NCBI RefSeq assembly: GCF_029203305.1
Contig: NC_089461.1
Location: forward strand, 2,356,001-2,420,000
Direction of reading: 5' to 3'
DNA length: 64,000 bases
From: Yamadazyma tenuis
Lineage: Eukaryota; Ascomycota; Pichiomycetes; Serinales; Debaryomycetaceae
Part shown: in pieces, positions 10,179 to 19,015 of the stretch
Layout: the number at the start of each line of letters is the position of its first letter
Position numbering within the stretch: the first letter of the stretch is position 1
Translations under genes and position numbers: made by a program
The notes under the pieces: model-generated
What the model was told of the DNA's origin: nothing
What the model saw: only the letters and a program-made list of their open reading frames with translations
The model's database searches: none

Positions 10179-13100
10179 TTAACGCCTACCTTTCTTCTTC
10201 CCTCCGCCGACCTTCTGGCCAGGCTTACCATTCTTCCCCTTTCCTGAGTCGGCTTTCCCGCTTGCCGCTGGTAAAACTACCTTTAGTTTGGAAACTGGCA
10301 CCATCGCGATAAGGTCATTAGCCTTGGCACCCTTAAGCGCTTCGTGCTCCTCGGGCCAGTCCAACTCGTTATCTTCCTTGGACTTGTCGACCTTTCTACC
10401 GTTGAAATATGTCAAGATTTCGGAGATAGACTTCCCCTTCTTATTGTTTCCAGGTTGAATCTTCACCTTATACTTGAATTTTTGGAGCGAGAACCATGGC
10501 CCAAATACAGGAACAAAATCCACTATGGTATCGGATTTGGTGGGCTTCGCAATCAAACCATCGAAAATCGAAAGATACTCAATCTCGTTCTGTTTGTCTG
10601 CCATATCTTGTAAAAGGTACTTTCGCAACTCTTTTTCGTCTTGTTTCTGTTTACGCTGCTGGATTTTGTCCTGGTTTTCGTACTTGGAGTTTTTGTTTTG
10701 TTGTTCTTGTTCAACCTCGATTTGTTTCTTGCGGTTTTCCTCCACTTGCTTCAACGTACCTAAGGCTTCCATTCTTAAGATCCGATCTTCTTCATCCTGG
10801 TCGGCATATTTCTCAGCTATCTTCTTCATCTTACCCTTCTTACCTCTCTTGTTCACGATCAACAAGTTTTGGAGTCCCGAGTCGAGCTCAGAGGGGACAA
10901 TGCTACTGTCATTGGCAGCATCGTCTTGTTGCAGCTCTTCGTCATCATCCACAACTGCCTCTTTTTCTCGTTCTTTCCTCTCCTGCTCCATAATCTTCTC
11001 TCTGATCAACGATTGGTCAATGTCTTGCTTCTTATTGTCATTGGATAACTGCAATCCCATCTCTTCTTGCCGAACCAACCTCTTTTCGCGGGCCCTCTTG
11101 GTGGTTTCATCATCACCCACGAAGTAGATACCGAATCCCATAACCAATTGGACGGGGGGCATATGTTCCTTTTTACCTTTGAAGTTGAACTTTCCGGGTC
11201 TTAATAAACTGCCATCGATGTCTTTCTTCGATACTCCAGGACCTGGCAAATACCAGGCAGAAGAAGAAGACTTGTTGCTCCAAGATTCGGAGTTGCTCAA
11301 ACTGAACATACCAGCCTGCCAGATGGTTGATGGAGGTACTGTTTCTCCCTTGTATGGGTTTTTTATGAACACCTTCAACGCTCCTTCGATATCGGAGTAC
11401 ACAAAAAAGTCGTCATCATTGAAGTACCGGTAGTAAATCATGTCATTTTGCAAGTCGTCTTTTCCACTGAGGCACAAATATCCGTCACTAGTAACAAACC
11501 AGTAGAACTTCTCAAACCAGAACTTTTCTCTCACCTTGTTCAACGCTTCAGACTCATTCTGTAATGCCTTTGTAAGGTCATGTGTGATCTTTCTTTCAGC
11601 ATTCTGCAACGCAATCCCGGTATTCTTTTCAACTTTGAGTTGTTTTACTTCAGCACTCTTCTTTGAGTCAAAGAAAGTGCTGGCATTGGCATACGGAGAT
11701 AATGACAAGTCGATCCAAACAGAAATGGTAGGCACGGATTTAGTCTTCTTTGACTTTGACTTTGACTTCTTCGTTCCTCTAAAATCCGAATCCGAATCCG
11801 AATCTGAATCCGAATCCGAGTCCGAATCGCTGCTCGAACTGTCAGACTCAGACTCGGTATCTGAACTGGACGTTTCACTGCTTTCGACGTTTTCATCAAC
11901 ATCCGTATCTGGGAGATTCAACTTGATTTTATTTTCTAATAAGTTCAAAGGTAATTGAATGGCATTGGTGATATCATCGCCACTCGATTTTTGAAGCTCA
12001 ATGTACTTCTCAATGTCATGCCAGTCCATTTGCTTCTCAAGCATGCCATTTATGAAATCGATACACCCCGAAACCAAATTAGCATTCAAAATAATTAAAT
12101 CTCCCTTTTTGATATTGGCGTTCTTCTCGTTGATTAAACTTTCAATCTGTTTGACTCTTTCATTCTTGGCTTTATCCAACCGCTTCATGGCCAACTGTTT
12201 CTGGTTTTCGATTTTAATCTCATTTTTCAAGCTCTCCAAAGTAGAAAAGAACTGATCAAGGGTTTTGTTGTATCCTTGGATGCTGGTGAACTTATACAAA
12301 GATCCGTCTTTAAATGGTCTAAAGGGGTGAAACTCATCGAATAAGTACTGCAAGTTTTCAGCAGTCTCCTCCGTGGCATTAGTATTCTTCTTGCTGACGA
12401 TTATTCCTTCTATTTCACCTCCTTGTAGAATCTTAACGTACTCATCTTCACACTGGTTCATGGTTGCAACTATAGTAGACAACATCTCCGAGTCATGGAA
12501 CTCAAAGCACGACGAGCTCGAACGGATCCCGTTTTCGTTCAACGTTTTCAATATCAAGTCAGAAGAAAGATGCAGGGCATTCACAAAGAGTAGCTTGTGG
12601 ATCGAAAAGATCTTGGACTTCTTCAATTTGGTTGGAGTATGGCTATTGGCAAGCTCCTTCAACCTGTTTTGGTTATCTTCCACCTTGGTCTTCTCTTTCT
12701 CTATCCAGGAGTTAATCTGCTCCACCTCGTACTGGCGCTTTACGTAAGGCTCTGGTTCCTGTTCAAACAAACTTCTATCAAACATGTTGTATGTCTCGTT
12801 GACTGCAAATTTGTCATCATTGGAATCCACCACTCGTTGTAACATCAAGATTTTTCTATCATGGTCCAATAACACAATGTTTCCAGCACTGAAGAACTCT
12901 AATACAAGATAAAACAATCCGTCACTAAACTCCATGACCAAGATTCTGTCATCACCTATTTGCTTGATGCTACTTAACCGTCTAGTCTTCAAATGCTTCC
13001 GCAACTTGGTGACAAAGTTCAGGGGAGTGGGCTCGATGTTTCTCTCGTAATCAGTAAAGTGGATTCGGTTTCCAAACTCGACTATCATAAGTTTTTTGGA

Positions 13101-13297
13101 GTCGGGAATCGAAAACTTCAACACAAACTGTCTGGGGGAGTGTAACACATTGTAGATGTTCTGCAACCGGTAGTTCAATACAGACTGGAATTCGCCAGTG
13201 AGGATCTGGAGATCCAATGCAGTGATCCTTTGCTAGAGATGGGTTAGTATATACGTTGGGAATTATGTACACAATATTAGTTGCCACATACCTTCAT
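10179..13297 (-). CDS. RQC2: Ribosome quality control protein Rqc2/Tae2 (NEMF family), spliced
   Basis: Binds stalled 60S-peptidyl-tRNA complexes, recruits the Ltn1 ligase and directs template-free CAT tailing. The mature chain is 1019 residues from two exons: exon 1 is only ATG-AAG (13292-13297), then a 59-nt intron, then 10179-13232. Joined, the N-terminus reads MKQRITALDLQILTGE, the family start, restoring Asp9; Asp97-Arg98 (IGDDRIL) also match the residues known to be needed for CAT tailing. The NFACT-N domain covers about 1-540 and includes a coiled coil (about 330-400). An acidic Ser-Asp repeat follows, then NFACT-R (about 570-700), a long charged coiled coil (about 730-870), and NFACT-C with a basic Gly/Lys tail. 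Without the intron the frame would lack any ATG near the true start. Confidence 0.95.
11786..11830. repeat. Hexanucleotide repeat coding Ser-Asp in RQC2
   Basis: Six to seven near-perfect copies of the 6-base unit GAATCC (plus strand), read on the minus strand as alternating Asp and Ser codons in the acidic linker of Rqc2. Such tracts vary in copy number between strains. Confidence 0.7.
13233..13291 (-). other. RQC2: RQC2 intron, 59 nt
   Basis: Minus-strand donor GTATGT immediately after the second codon, perfect branch site TACTAAC (13243-13249) and acceptor TAG. Removing it joins ATGAAG to CAAAGG and gives the conserved MKQRI start, so the call rests on both splice signals and protein homology. 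Confidence 0.93.
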
Positions 13298-13972
13298 TAT
13301 TGTGGACTGCGATTCGGGCTGCTTGAAAATTTCGACATCTTTGTTCTTGTGAGCGTTATTTCTGGATGCAAATTTGAGCCATTTAAATGGGTGTTTGAAA
13401 AAGTCATCAATTCTACTGGCAGCCACCACCTGGAGATGAAGGTGTCTTAGGAGTAGAGTGGAGAGTGGAACCTGCCACTCAGGTATTAGCAGCTCGAATT
13501 CCAAGTTACATTCGAAGTGGTATTGGCACATCAATGTAACGTCAAATTATCTACAAACATTAAACAAGCCTTTGCTTGTCCTATTGGGTCACATTGATCC
13601 CGATGTATTACACCGGTTACATCGGATAGTGAACAAAGGGAATTTGTTTGTGGGGATTGGAACCGTTACTAGGATACACATCCTCCTCAAGTCAGTCTCA
13701 GTCAATAAAGTTTCACGTTGCATCTCCACAAACAGCGCCGGCAGCCTAGCTCTGACTTTTCTGTAACAGGCATTTCCAGTGTCACGATTTTTCGTAATCA
13801 TATGGTTGCAATTTCTTATCTAATACTTGGGGTCAGATCGCGAGTCTTGAGAAAAATGTAACCTTCAAATAACGGTTGTGACATTTGTTGAAAAGTCCTA
13901 GTGGGGATATAAATAGCTATATATGTCCCTTGAAGAACCACATACTCAGACATACAGTATATTTATCTGAAA
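13298..13972. promoter_or_regulatory. Divergent promoter region between RQC2 and the PhyH gene
   Basis: 675 bp between two divergent genes. No gene is supported. On the plus strand a strong TATAAATA at 13908-13915 stands 58 bp before the PhyH-family ATG, suggesting a regulated, inducible gene. Confidence 0.5.
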
Positions 13973-14854
13973 ATGCCTTCCCAAATCGCTCATAAGCACC
14001 ACGACGAAATCGACGACAAAGGATTCACTCTTTTGAAAGGATTCTTAACTCCAGAAGAAGTCGAAACCTACAAGGAAAGTGCCAGAAAAGTTGTTGAATT
14101 GGCACGCAAAGGTGACTGGAGTGAAGTCAGAACCAGAGGTAAGCAGTTCCCACCTTGGCCCAAAAACTTCAGCCCCGATATATGGGGAATTAGTGGGTTA
14201 TTGAACCCTAAATTAGGGGATTTGTCACTTCCCTTTCAAGAATGCTATTCAAGCAGTAAGATGTTGGACGTGGTATGTGACATCTTGCAGACCAACCAGG
14301 AAAGCTTGTCGATGGAATTGTTCAACATGTTGATCAACCCTTTAACTGATTTCGGTTTGGACTGGCACCGAGACCATATCAAGCCTGAAGCCACTGAGGA
14401 AGAAGAAAGAGAAGAATTGCAGGCCAATCCTTTTGCAGGAGCCCAGTTCAACTTGGCCTTGACTGATGACGAGTGTTTAATTGTTGTTCCTGGGTCTCAT
14501 AAACGGGTAAGAACCAGTGAAGAGAGAGAAAAGACCATCCCCAAAGACCGTCAACAACATATTTCGGGCCAAATCACAGTCAAGTTGAGTCCCGGAGACA
14601 TGGTTTTCTACAATAGTAACATCTTGCACAGAGCTCAATATTCTGCTGCTAGCGAACGGTTGACTTTACATGGATCTTACGGTCATAAAGATTTTGGAAA
14701 GTTCAGAGCCAAAGGGGTGTTGCAACACGGGGTTGCTCTGTGGATCCATGAGTTCAAGCCCATCAATTCTAACTTGGAAATGTTGTGGAAAAAGCTTGTG
14801 GCATTGTCCGAAGAGTTCAAAGCAGAAGAATTGGGCTATTCTTTAGAAGGCTAA
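13973..14854 (+). CDS. Phytanoyl-CoA dioxygenase (PhyH) family Fe(II)/2-oxoglutarate oxygenase
   Basis: 293 residues from an ATG. The fold is suggested by the iron-binding triad: His132 and Asp134 in DWHRDH and distal His219 in ILHRAQ, followed by an arginine (ERLTLHGSYGH) in the place of the 2-oxoglutarate-binding residue. The spacing is normal for the PhyH family. The segment VPGSHKRVRTSEE before the distal His is also typical (PGSH). No signal peptide, membrane segment or clear peroxisomal C-terminal tripeptide is present (it ends SLEG), so it is probably cytosolic. Members in yeasts are poorly characterised and the substrate cannot be told. HST2 follows on the same strand after less than 100 bp. 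Confidence 0.85.
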   Translation: MPSQIAHKHHDEIDDKGFTLLKGFLTPEEVETYKESARKVVELARKGDWSEVRTRGKQFPPWPKNFSPDIWGISGLLNPKLGDLSLPFQECYSSSKMLDVVCDILQTNQESLSMELFNMLINPLTDFGLDWHRDHIKPEATEEEEREELQANPFAGAQFNLALTDDECLIVVPGSHKRVRTSEEREKTIPKDRQQHISGQITVKLSPGDMVFYNSNILHRAQYSAASERLTLHGSYGHKDFGKFRAKGVLQHGVALWIHEFKPINSNLEMLWKKLVALSEEFKAEELGYSLEG

Positions 14855-14882
14855 TAAGTGTATATGAATGTATGAGCATTAA

Positions 14883-15953
14883 ATTTCGCAATCGCACCGA
14901 TTTCCATTATCAATTTCCCATGGTAGATATATCCAACAACTATCACCAATTGTGGACCACCTCAAATCAGGGAAGAAAGTCACCTTCTTCCTGGGTGCTG
15001 GTGTCAGCACTGCCGCCGGCATTCCTGATTTCAGAAGCCCCAAAACCGGGTTATATTCCAATCTTGCTCGTTTGAATCTACCCTACGCAGAAGCAGTCTT
15101 CGATATCGATTACTTCAAAGAAAACCCCAAAGCTTTCTACACATTGGCGGAGGAGCTATACCCTGGAAAGTTCCAGCCCACCAGTTTCCACTACTTTTTG
15201 AAGCTTGTGCAAGACAAGGGCTTGTTGAAAAGAGTCTATACTCAAAACATTGACACTTTGGAGAGAGTGGCCGGAATAAAAGATGAGTATATTGTTGAAG
15301 CACACGGATCTTTTGCATCAAACCATTGCGTCGATTGTAACAAGGAGATGAGTGTCGCTGATGTCAAGAAGTTCATTGCCAAAAAGGAGGTTCCTGTTTG
15401 TCCCGAATGTAAGGCATACGTGAAGCCCGATATTACCTTTTTTGGCGAATCGCTACCAGCAAGATTCTATGAGATGTGGGATGAAGATGTGGATGATATA
15501 GAGTTTGCTATCGTTGCTGGAACCTCGTTAACGGTATTTCCGTTTGCCGGTTTGCCTTCTGAAATCACTGGAAAAGTCACTCGGGTGTTAATTAATAGAG
15601 AGGTGGTGGGAGACTTCAAATCAAAGAATAAGAAGGATATCGTTTTACTTGAGGACTGTGAATTTGTGGCTGAAACATTGTGCCAAATGCTTGGTTGGAA
15701 GAACGAGTTACATGACTTGAAGAATGGTAGTTACAGTTTTGGAGTTGAAGACGAAATTGAGGAGGTCACGAAGAGTATGAAGGAGGTGTTGGGAGAGAAG
15801 GAATCAGGAACAGAACATGTAGACGAAGCTAAAGAACTATCACATACGTCTAATGATACGACAGACGATAAAAAAGACCTTGATTCTGACAAAAACGAAG
15901 ATAAGTGGTTGGGTGCTAAGCTATTAGATAAATTGGGTAACTTAAAGATCTGA
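14883..15953 (+). CDS. HST2: Sir2-family NAD-dependent protein deacetylase Hst2, start codon out of frame
   Basis: Cytosolic sirtuin. The conserved chain begins in this frame as QQLSPIVDHLKSGKKV and continues with the NAD-binding GAGVSTAAGIPDFRSP, TQNIDTLERVAG, catalytic His in VEAHGSF, and two zinc CxxC pairs (CVDC, CPEC). The C-terminal tail is variable. The frame is open from 14883 but holds no ATG before the homology. An ATG at 14920 lies in another frame and would read MVDISNN; loss of one base near 14940 would explain the mismatch, since MVDISN-x-LSPIVDHL is a sensible N-terminus. The alternatives are a non-AUG start (GTG at 14952 or ATT/ATC just upstream), a sequence error, or a real mutation. 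I found no intron with a branch site that fixes it. The given left boundary is the first base after the in-frame stop, not a known start. Confidence 0.85.
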   Translation: MSQSHRFPLSISHGRYIQQLSPIVDHLKSGKKVTFFLGAGVSTAAGIPDFRSPKTGLYSNLARLNLPYAEAVFDIDYFKENPKAFYTLAEELYPGKFQPTSFHYFLKLVQDKGLLKRVYTQNIDTLERVAGIKDEYIVEAHGSFASNHCVDCNKEMSVADVKKFIAKKEVPVCPECKAYVKPDITFFGESLPARFYEMWDEDVDDIEFAIVAGTSLTVFPFAGLPSEITGKVTRVLINREVVGDFKSKNKKDIVLLEDCEFVAETLCQMLGWKNELHDLKNGSYSFGVEDEIEEVTKSMKEVLGEKESGTEHVDEAKELSHTSNDTTDDKKDLDSDKNEDKWLGAKLLDKLGNLKI

Positions 15954-16006
15954 CAACATTCATTTAGTTTCTTCTTTCATTTTTAATCAATAAAATACAT
16001 AATTTC

Positions 16007-18163
16007 CTAACATCCATTGACTAAAGAGTTCTTAGGGAATGTGTAACCTGCATCTGTCCAACTTGTGAGATTGACATTCTGGTAGGCATTTAAGTGATCG
16101 TTGATGTAGTCTTGAGTTGGGTAATCATCAGGTTCACATGTGACACTCTTCTGATCACTTGGTTGATAGACTCTGACATAGTCTATTCTCAATTCGGATG
16201 GGAAAATAAGGGAAGGCCAGTTAATATATGCCCAGTTATTAGAAAGACCAAAATTCATCACGATACTCATGGGTTCTTTGGAAATTCTTCTCCAGCCAAT
16301 ATTACCATTTGGAGCTAAGGCATTGGCATAAACAGTAAAGGTTGGTTCATCACCAACATACCATGTACAATATCCATCAGTGTCATCATTCAAATACTCA
16401 TAGCCATAATGTTGAAAGTGGTGTTCACCACCTCCCCTTTCGTACCACGAATTGTTCAAGGTTGTGACGGCCGAGACAGCTTGTTGGTAAGGCCCACCAG
16501 TATATGAATTCATACTTGTGACGGATAAGTTATAAATTTCCACAAAGTCATAATTGGGATAATACCAAATATCGTATGGAGCAATTTGCATGGATTGAGA
16601 AGCAATACCAACCAACACTTCAGTTGACACTTCACCTTCAATCAAATCGATTTCAGGGGCACCTCTACCGGTTCCTCTGTTGGGGTGGTCTTCTCCTTTA
16701 CAGGTACAAACGTTCAATTTTTGGCCTGGCAAGTAAGAAATACCGTCTAAAGAAGATTGGTTGGCAGTGATACCAGAATCACAGGAATCATAGGTGTAAG
16801 GCCAGACTCCTTCGGTAGAAGCCATATAACCAGCTCTTCCCAAGTTACCCATGGTCCATAAACCTGGCCATAACCCAGAAATGTTACCGTAATGAGGTAA
16901 TTTGGCGGAAATTTCAATCAACCCTTGGGTGAAACACATCTTGTTCCAACTATGGATCATCCCGGACCTGTATAATAAGTTATGGTTCTTAAAAGCGTCC
17001 ATTCTCAACACCAAAGTACCATTGGCAGTGGTACAGGCATCAGGGTCGTACCATTCCAAATCGGTGGTGGCCGCATAATGAAAGTCTGGAGCGTAGAAGA
17101 ACTGGTCATCGCCTTCGTAGAAGGTTCTACCTTCAGCATTAAACTCATCAGAGAACACCAAAGGCCAAGTATCACCAGATCTGGTCTTCTTGGTTAATGC
17201 ATCTTCAGGGGTATCTGGATCAACCAAAGCGGTTCGGATACTGGCCATGATGGGATATGAATAATGGGTTAATATTTCGTAGGTCTCTGGAGTGTAGTGA
17301 TGAGCAACACCTGTGAAGGTGACGACAGGCAATACCACGAAAATGGCCATGGCGGCAATGAATAACCCGATAAACGTAAGCAACCCACCCAAGGATCTTT
17401 TGTCCAAGGCCCTCAAATCATGTATAAATCTGTTTTTGTCATAGGCAGCATCAGCTATTGGGTCTGGATTATGCAAGTAGTCATCGGGCTCCTTCTCATC
17501 GATATGCAATGGGAAAGACGAGGCTGGGTATCCACCAAACGGAGAAAAGTCTGCCGAGTTCAAGAACGGGTTAGAGGCAGACCGGTTAGAAACCGAGGAA
17601 CCCGTGTCGCTCTTAGAGTTGAGGTTGCTGGCGGCACCGCCGGCCTGGCCAGCGTTGGCGAAAAAAGTCGAAGATAACGACGTCGAGCTCACCACCCGTG
17701 AGCCGTTTATGGACGGATACCTATCGTACTCAGAGGGTACCTGGATGTTGGTGGAGTTCTTGTTGGCGTAGTTGGGGTTATTCAACAAGTTGTTGTTGAT
17801 GGCATTCAAGCTATCTGGAGTATTGGCGGTGCTGGTGTTTGCCAACAAGTTGGATGTGGTGTTATTATTGCTGTTGTTGAGATAATAGCCATTGTAGTTG
17901 GAGGCGCTGGAGTGCTTGAGGTTGGATCCGGAGCCGGTGCTGCTGGAGATGGCGGCTGCGGTGCTGTTAAAGGGTCTACCATATTGGAATTGATCCTCAT
18001 CCAGTTGGGATGATGATTGGTGATTCGACACAAACGAATCGGAGCTTTGTTCCTCTATGGGGTTTATGAACGGGTTGTCTTCCTGGTTCAGGTGGTGGTT
18101 GTACTCTTCATCCTCGTAGTTGCTCCGTGGTTGGTTGGAGGTCAAGTTTCTGTGTTGGGACAT
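16007..18163 (-). CDS. KRE6: Beta-1,6-glucan synthesis protein Kre6/Skn1 (GH16-like)
   Basis: Type II membrane protein of the secretory pathway or plasma membrane, required for cell-wall beta-1,6-glucan. 718 residues from an ATG. Residues 1-240 form a low-complexity Asn/Ser-rich cytosolic region. One transmembrane helix follows (about 257-285, GGLLTFIGLFIAAMAIFVVL). The lumenal GH16-like domain has the hallmark WPLVFSDEFN, GLWPGLWTMGNLGRAGY and the catalytic-type EIDLIEGEV (ExDxxE pattern). The C-terminus has the RIDYVRVYQ block common to these glucanase-fold proteins. KRE6 and SKN1 are paralogues and I cannot separate them from sequence alone. Confidence 0.92.
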   Translation of the reverse strand: MSQHRNLTSNQPRSNYEDEEYNHHLNQEDNPFINPIEEQSSDSFVSNHQSSSQLDEDQFQYGRPFNSTAAAISSSTGSGSNLKHSSASNYNGYYLNNSNNNTTSNLLANTSTANTPDSLNAINNNLLNNPNYANKNSTNIQVPSEYDRYPSINGSRVVSSTSLSSTFFANAGQAGGAASNLNSKSDTGSSVSNRSASNPFLNSADFSPFGGYPASSFPLHIDEKEPDDYLHNPDPIADAAYDKNRFIHDLRALDKRSLGGLLTFIGLFIAAMAIFVVLPVVTFTGVAHHYTPETYEILTHYSYPIMASIRTALVDPDTPEDALTKKTRSGDTWPLVFSDEFNAEGRTFYEGDDQFFYAPDFHYAATTDLEWYDPDACTTANGTLVLRMDAFKNHNLLYRSGMIHSWNKMCFTQGLIEISAKLPHYGNISGLWPGLWTMGNLGRAGYMASTEGVWPYTYDSCDSGITANQSSLDGISYLPGQKLNVCTCKGEDHPNRGTGRGAPEIDLIEGEVSTEVLVGIASQSMQIAPYDIWYYPNYDFVEIYNLSVTSMNSYTGGPYQQAVSAVTTLNNSWYERGGGEHHFQHYGYEYLNDDTDGYCTWYVGDEPTFTVYANALAPNGNIGWRRISKEPMSIVMNFGLSNNWAYINWPSLIFPSELRIDYVRVYQPSDQKSVTCEPDDYPTQDYINDHLNAYQNVNLTSWTDAGYTFPKNSLVNGC

Positions 18164-19015
18164 TTGCCTATAAATAAATACTCAGGAGGACACTAGACGT
18201 AAAAAAATAAACAGCAAAGACGGGGACAAACAATGAATCCAAGGATGTGGTATATTTCAGGGGACGATCTGAAACGGTTAGCGAGTGTCAGCTATGGATG
18301 CTTAAAGATTTAAATCAAATACCCAAAGGGAAAAATAACAACTGCCAGAATGTAAAAAACTTCAAAATCAATCTCACTGGGATTTTGTGCTACGGGCGCA
18401 CGTAGTTTTTTTATTGCGAAGCTAAAAAAAGGCGTTTTTGTGTTGCTTTTGTTACAGCCTCGAATTCAAAATAATACTATTTTGGCAACCGTTTTTTGAT
18501 CAACTAATGTTTTGCGCCAAGTGAGGGAGTTAGGAGAACATACCTATACACCTAACATTTTGACCACCTCATCATCTCGTCTTCCTAATCCTATAACAAT
18601 ACACAACACCTACGGCAACTCGTCTCTAGGGTCTGGCATATTACCATCTGCCGTCGCGACATTTCCCTTTTACTGTATGGGCCCTAGTAACTAGATGCGA
18701 CTGCTTGATGGAGAAGCATCTCAGTTGCCGCAAATGTGGCTAAATATCACCAACCGCTCTACTCTTGACAACCTTGACGCGTAAACAAAACTATTGTCAT
18801 CAAGCAGGACGTATGTGATGGATCTTGCACCTTTAGCAGCCCCTGCCTTTTCAAGGCTCAAACTACTTACCTGGTGAAACTTCGCACTCGCACGTCCTCC
18901 CGCCGGTGCCTGCGCTGCCCCGTCGAGAGCAGGTCGTGCGCACGTACTCCAGGAGCCGCTGCTGCTTCGCGGGCTCACGCATCTTATCTATCATTATCAA
19001 GCAGGCCATTGACTA
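18164..19015. promoter_or_regulatory. Divergent promoter region between KRE6/SKN1 and ATG9, with a GC-rich patch
   Basis: 852 bp. T-rich and A-rich tracts occupy the left part. Positions 18880-18985 form a GC- and CpG-rich patch unlike the surroundings. On the minus strand the patch holds a 39-codon open frame (18863-18982) whose end overlaps a GTAAGT donor-like sequence. I see no homology, branch site or second exon, so it is not called as a gene. Confidence 0.4.

Noticed and set aside
10474..11127. Long antisense frames inside RQC2
   Set aside because: Shadow frames produced by Lys/Glu/Ser-rich codons of RQC2.
14864..14926. Intron with GTATGA donor and TAG acceptor to rescue the HST2 start
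   Set aside because: It leaves exon 2 in the wrong frame and has no TACTAAC-like branch site.
18690..18800. Possible tRNA on the minus strand (GTAGAGCGGTTGG resembling an A box)
   Set aside because: No B box at proper spacing and no cloverleaf could be drawn.
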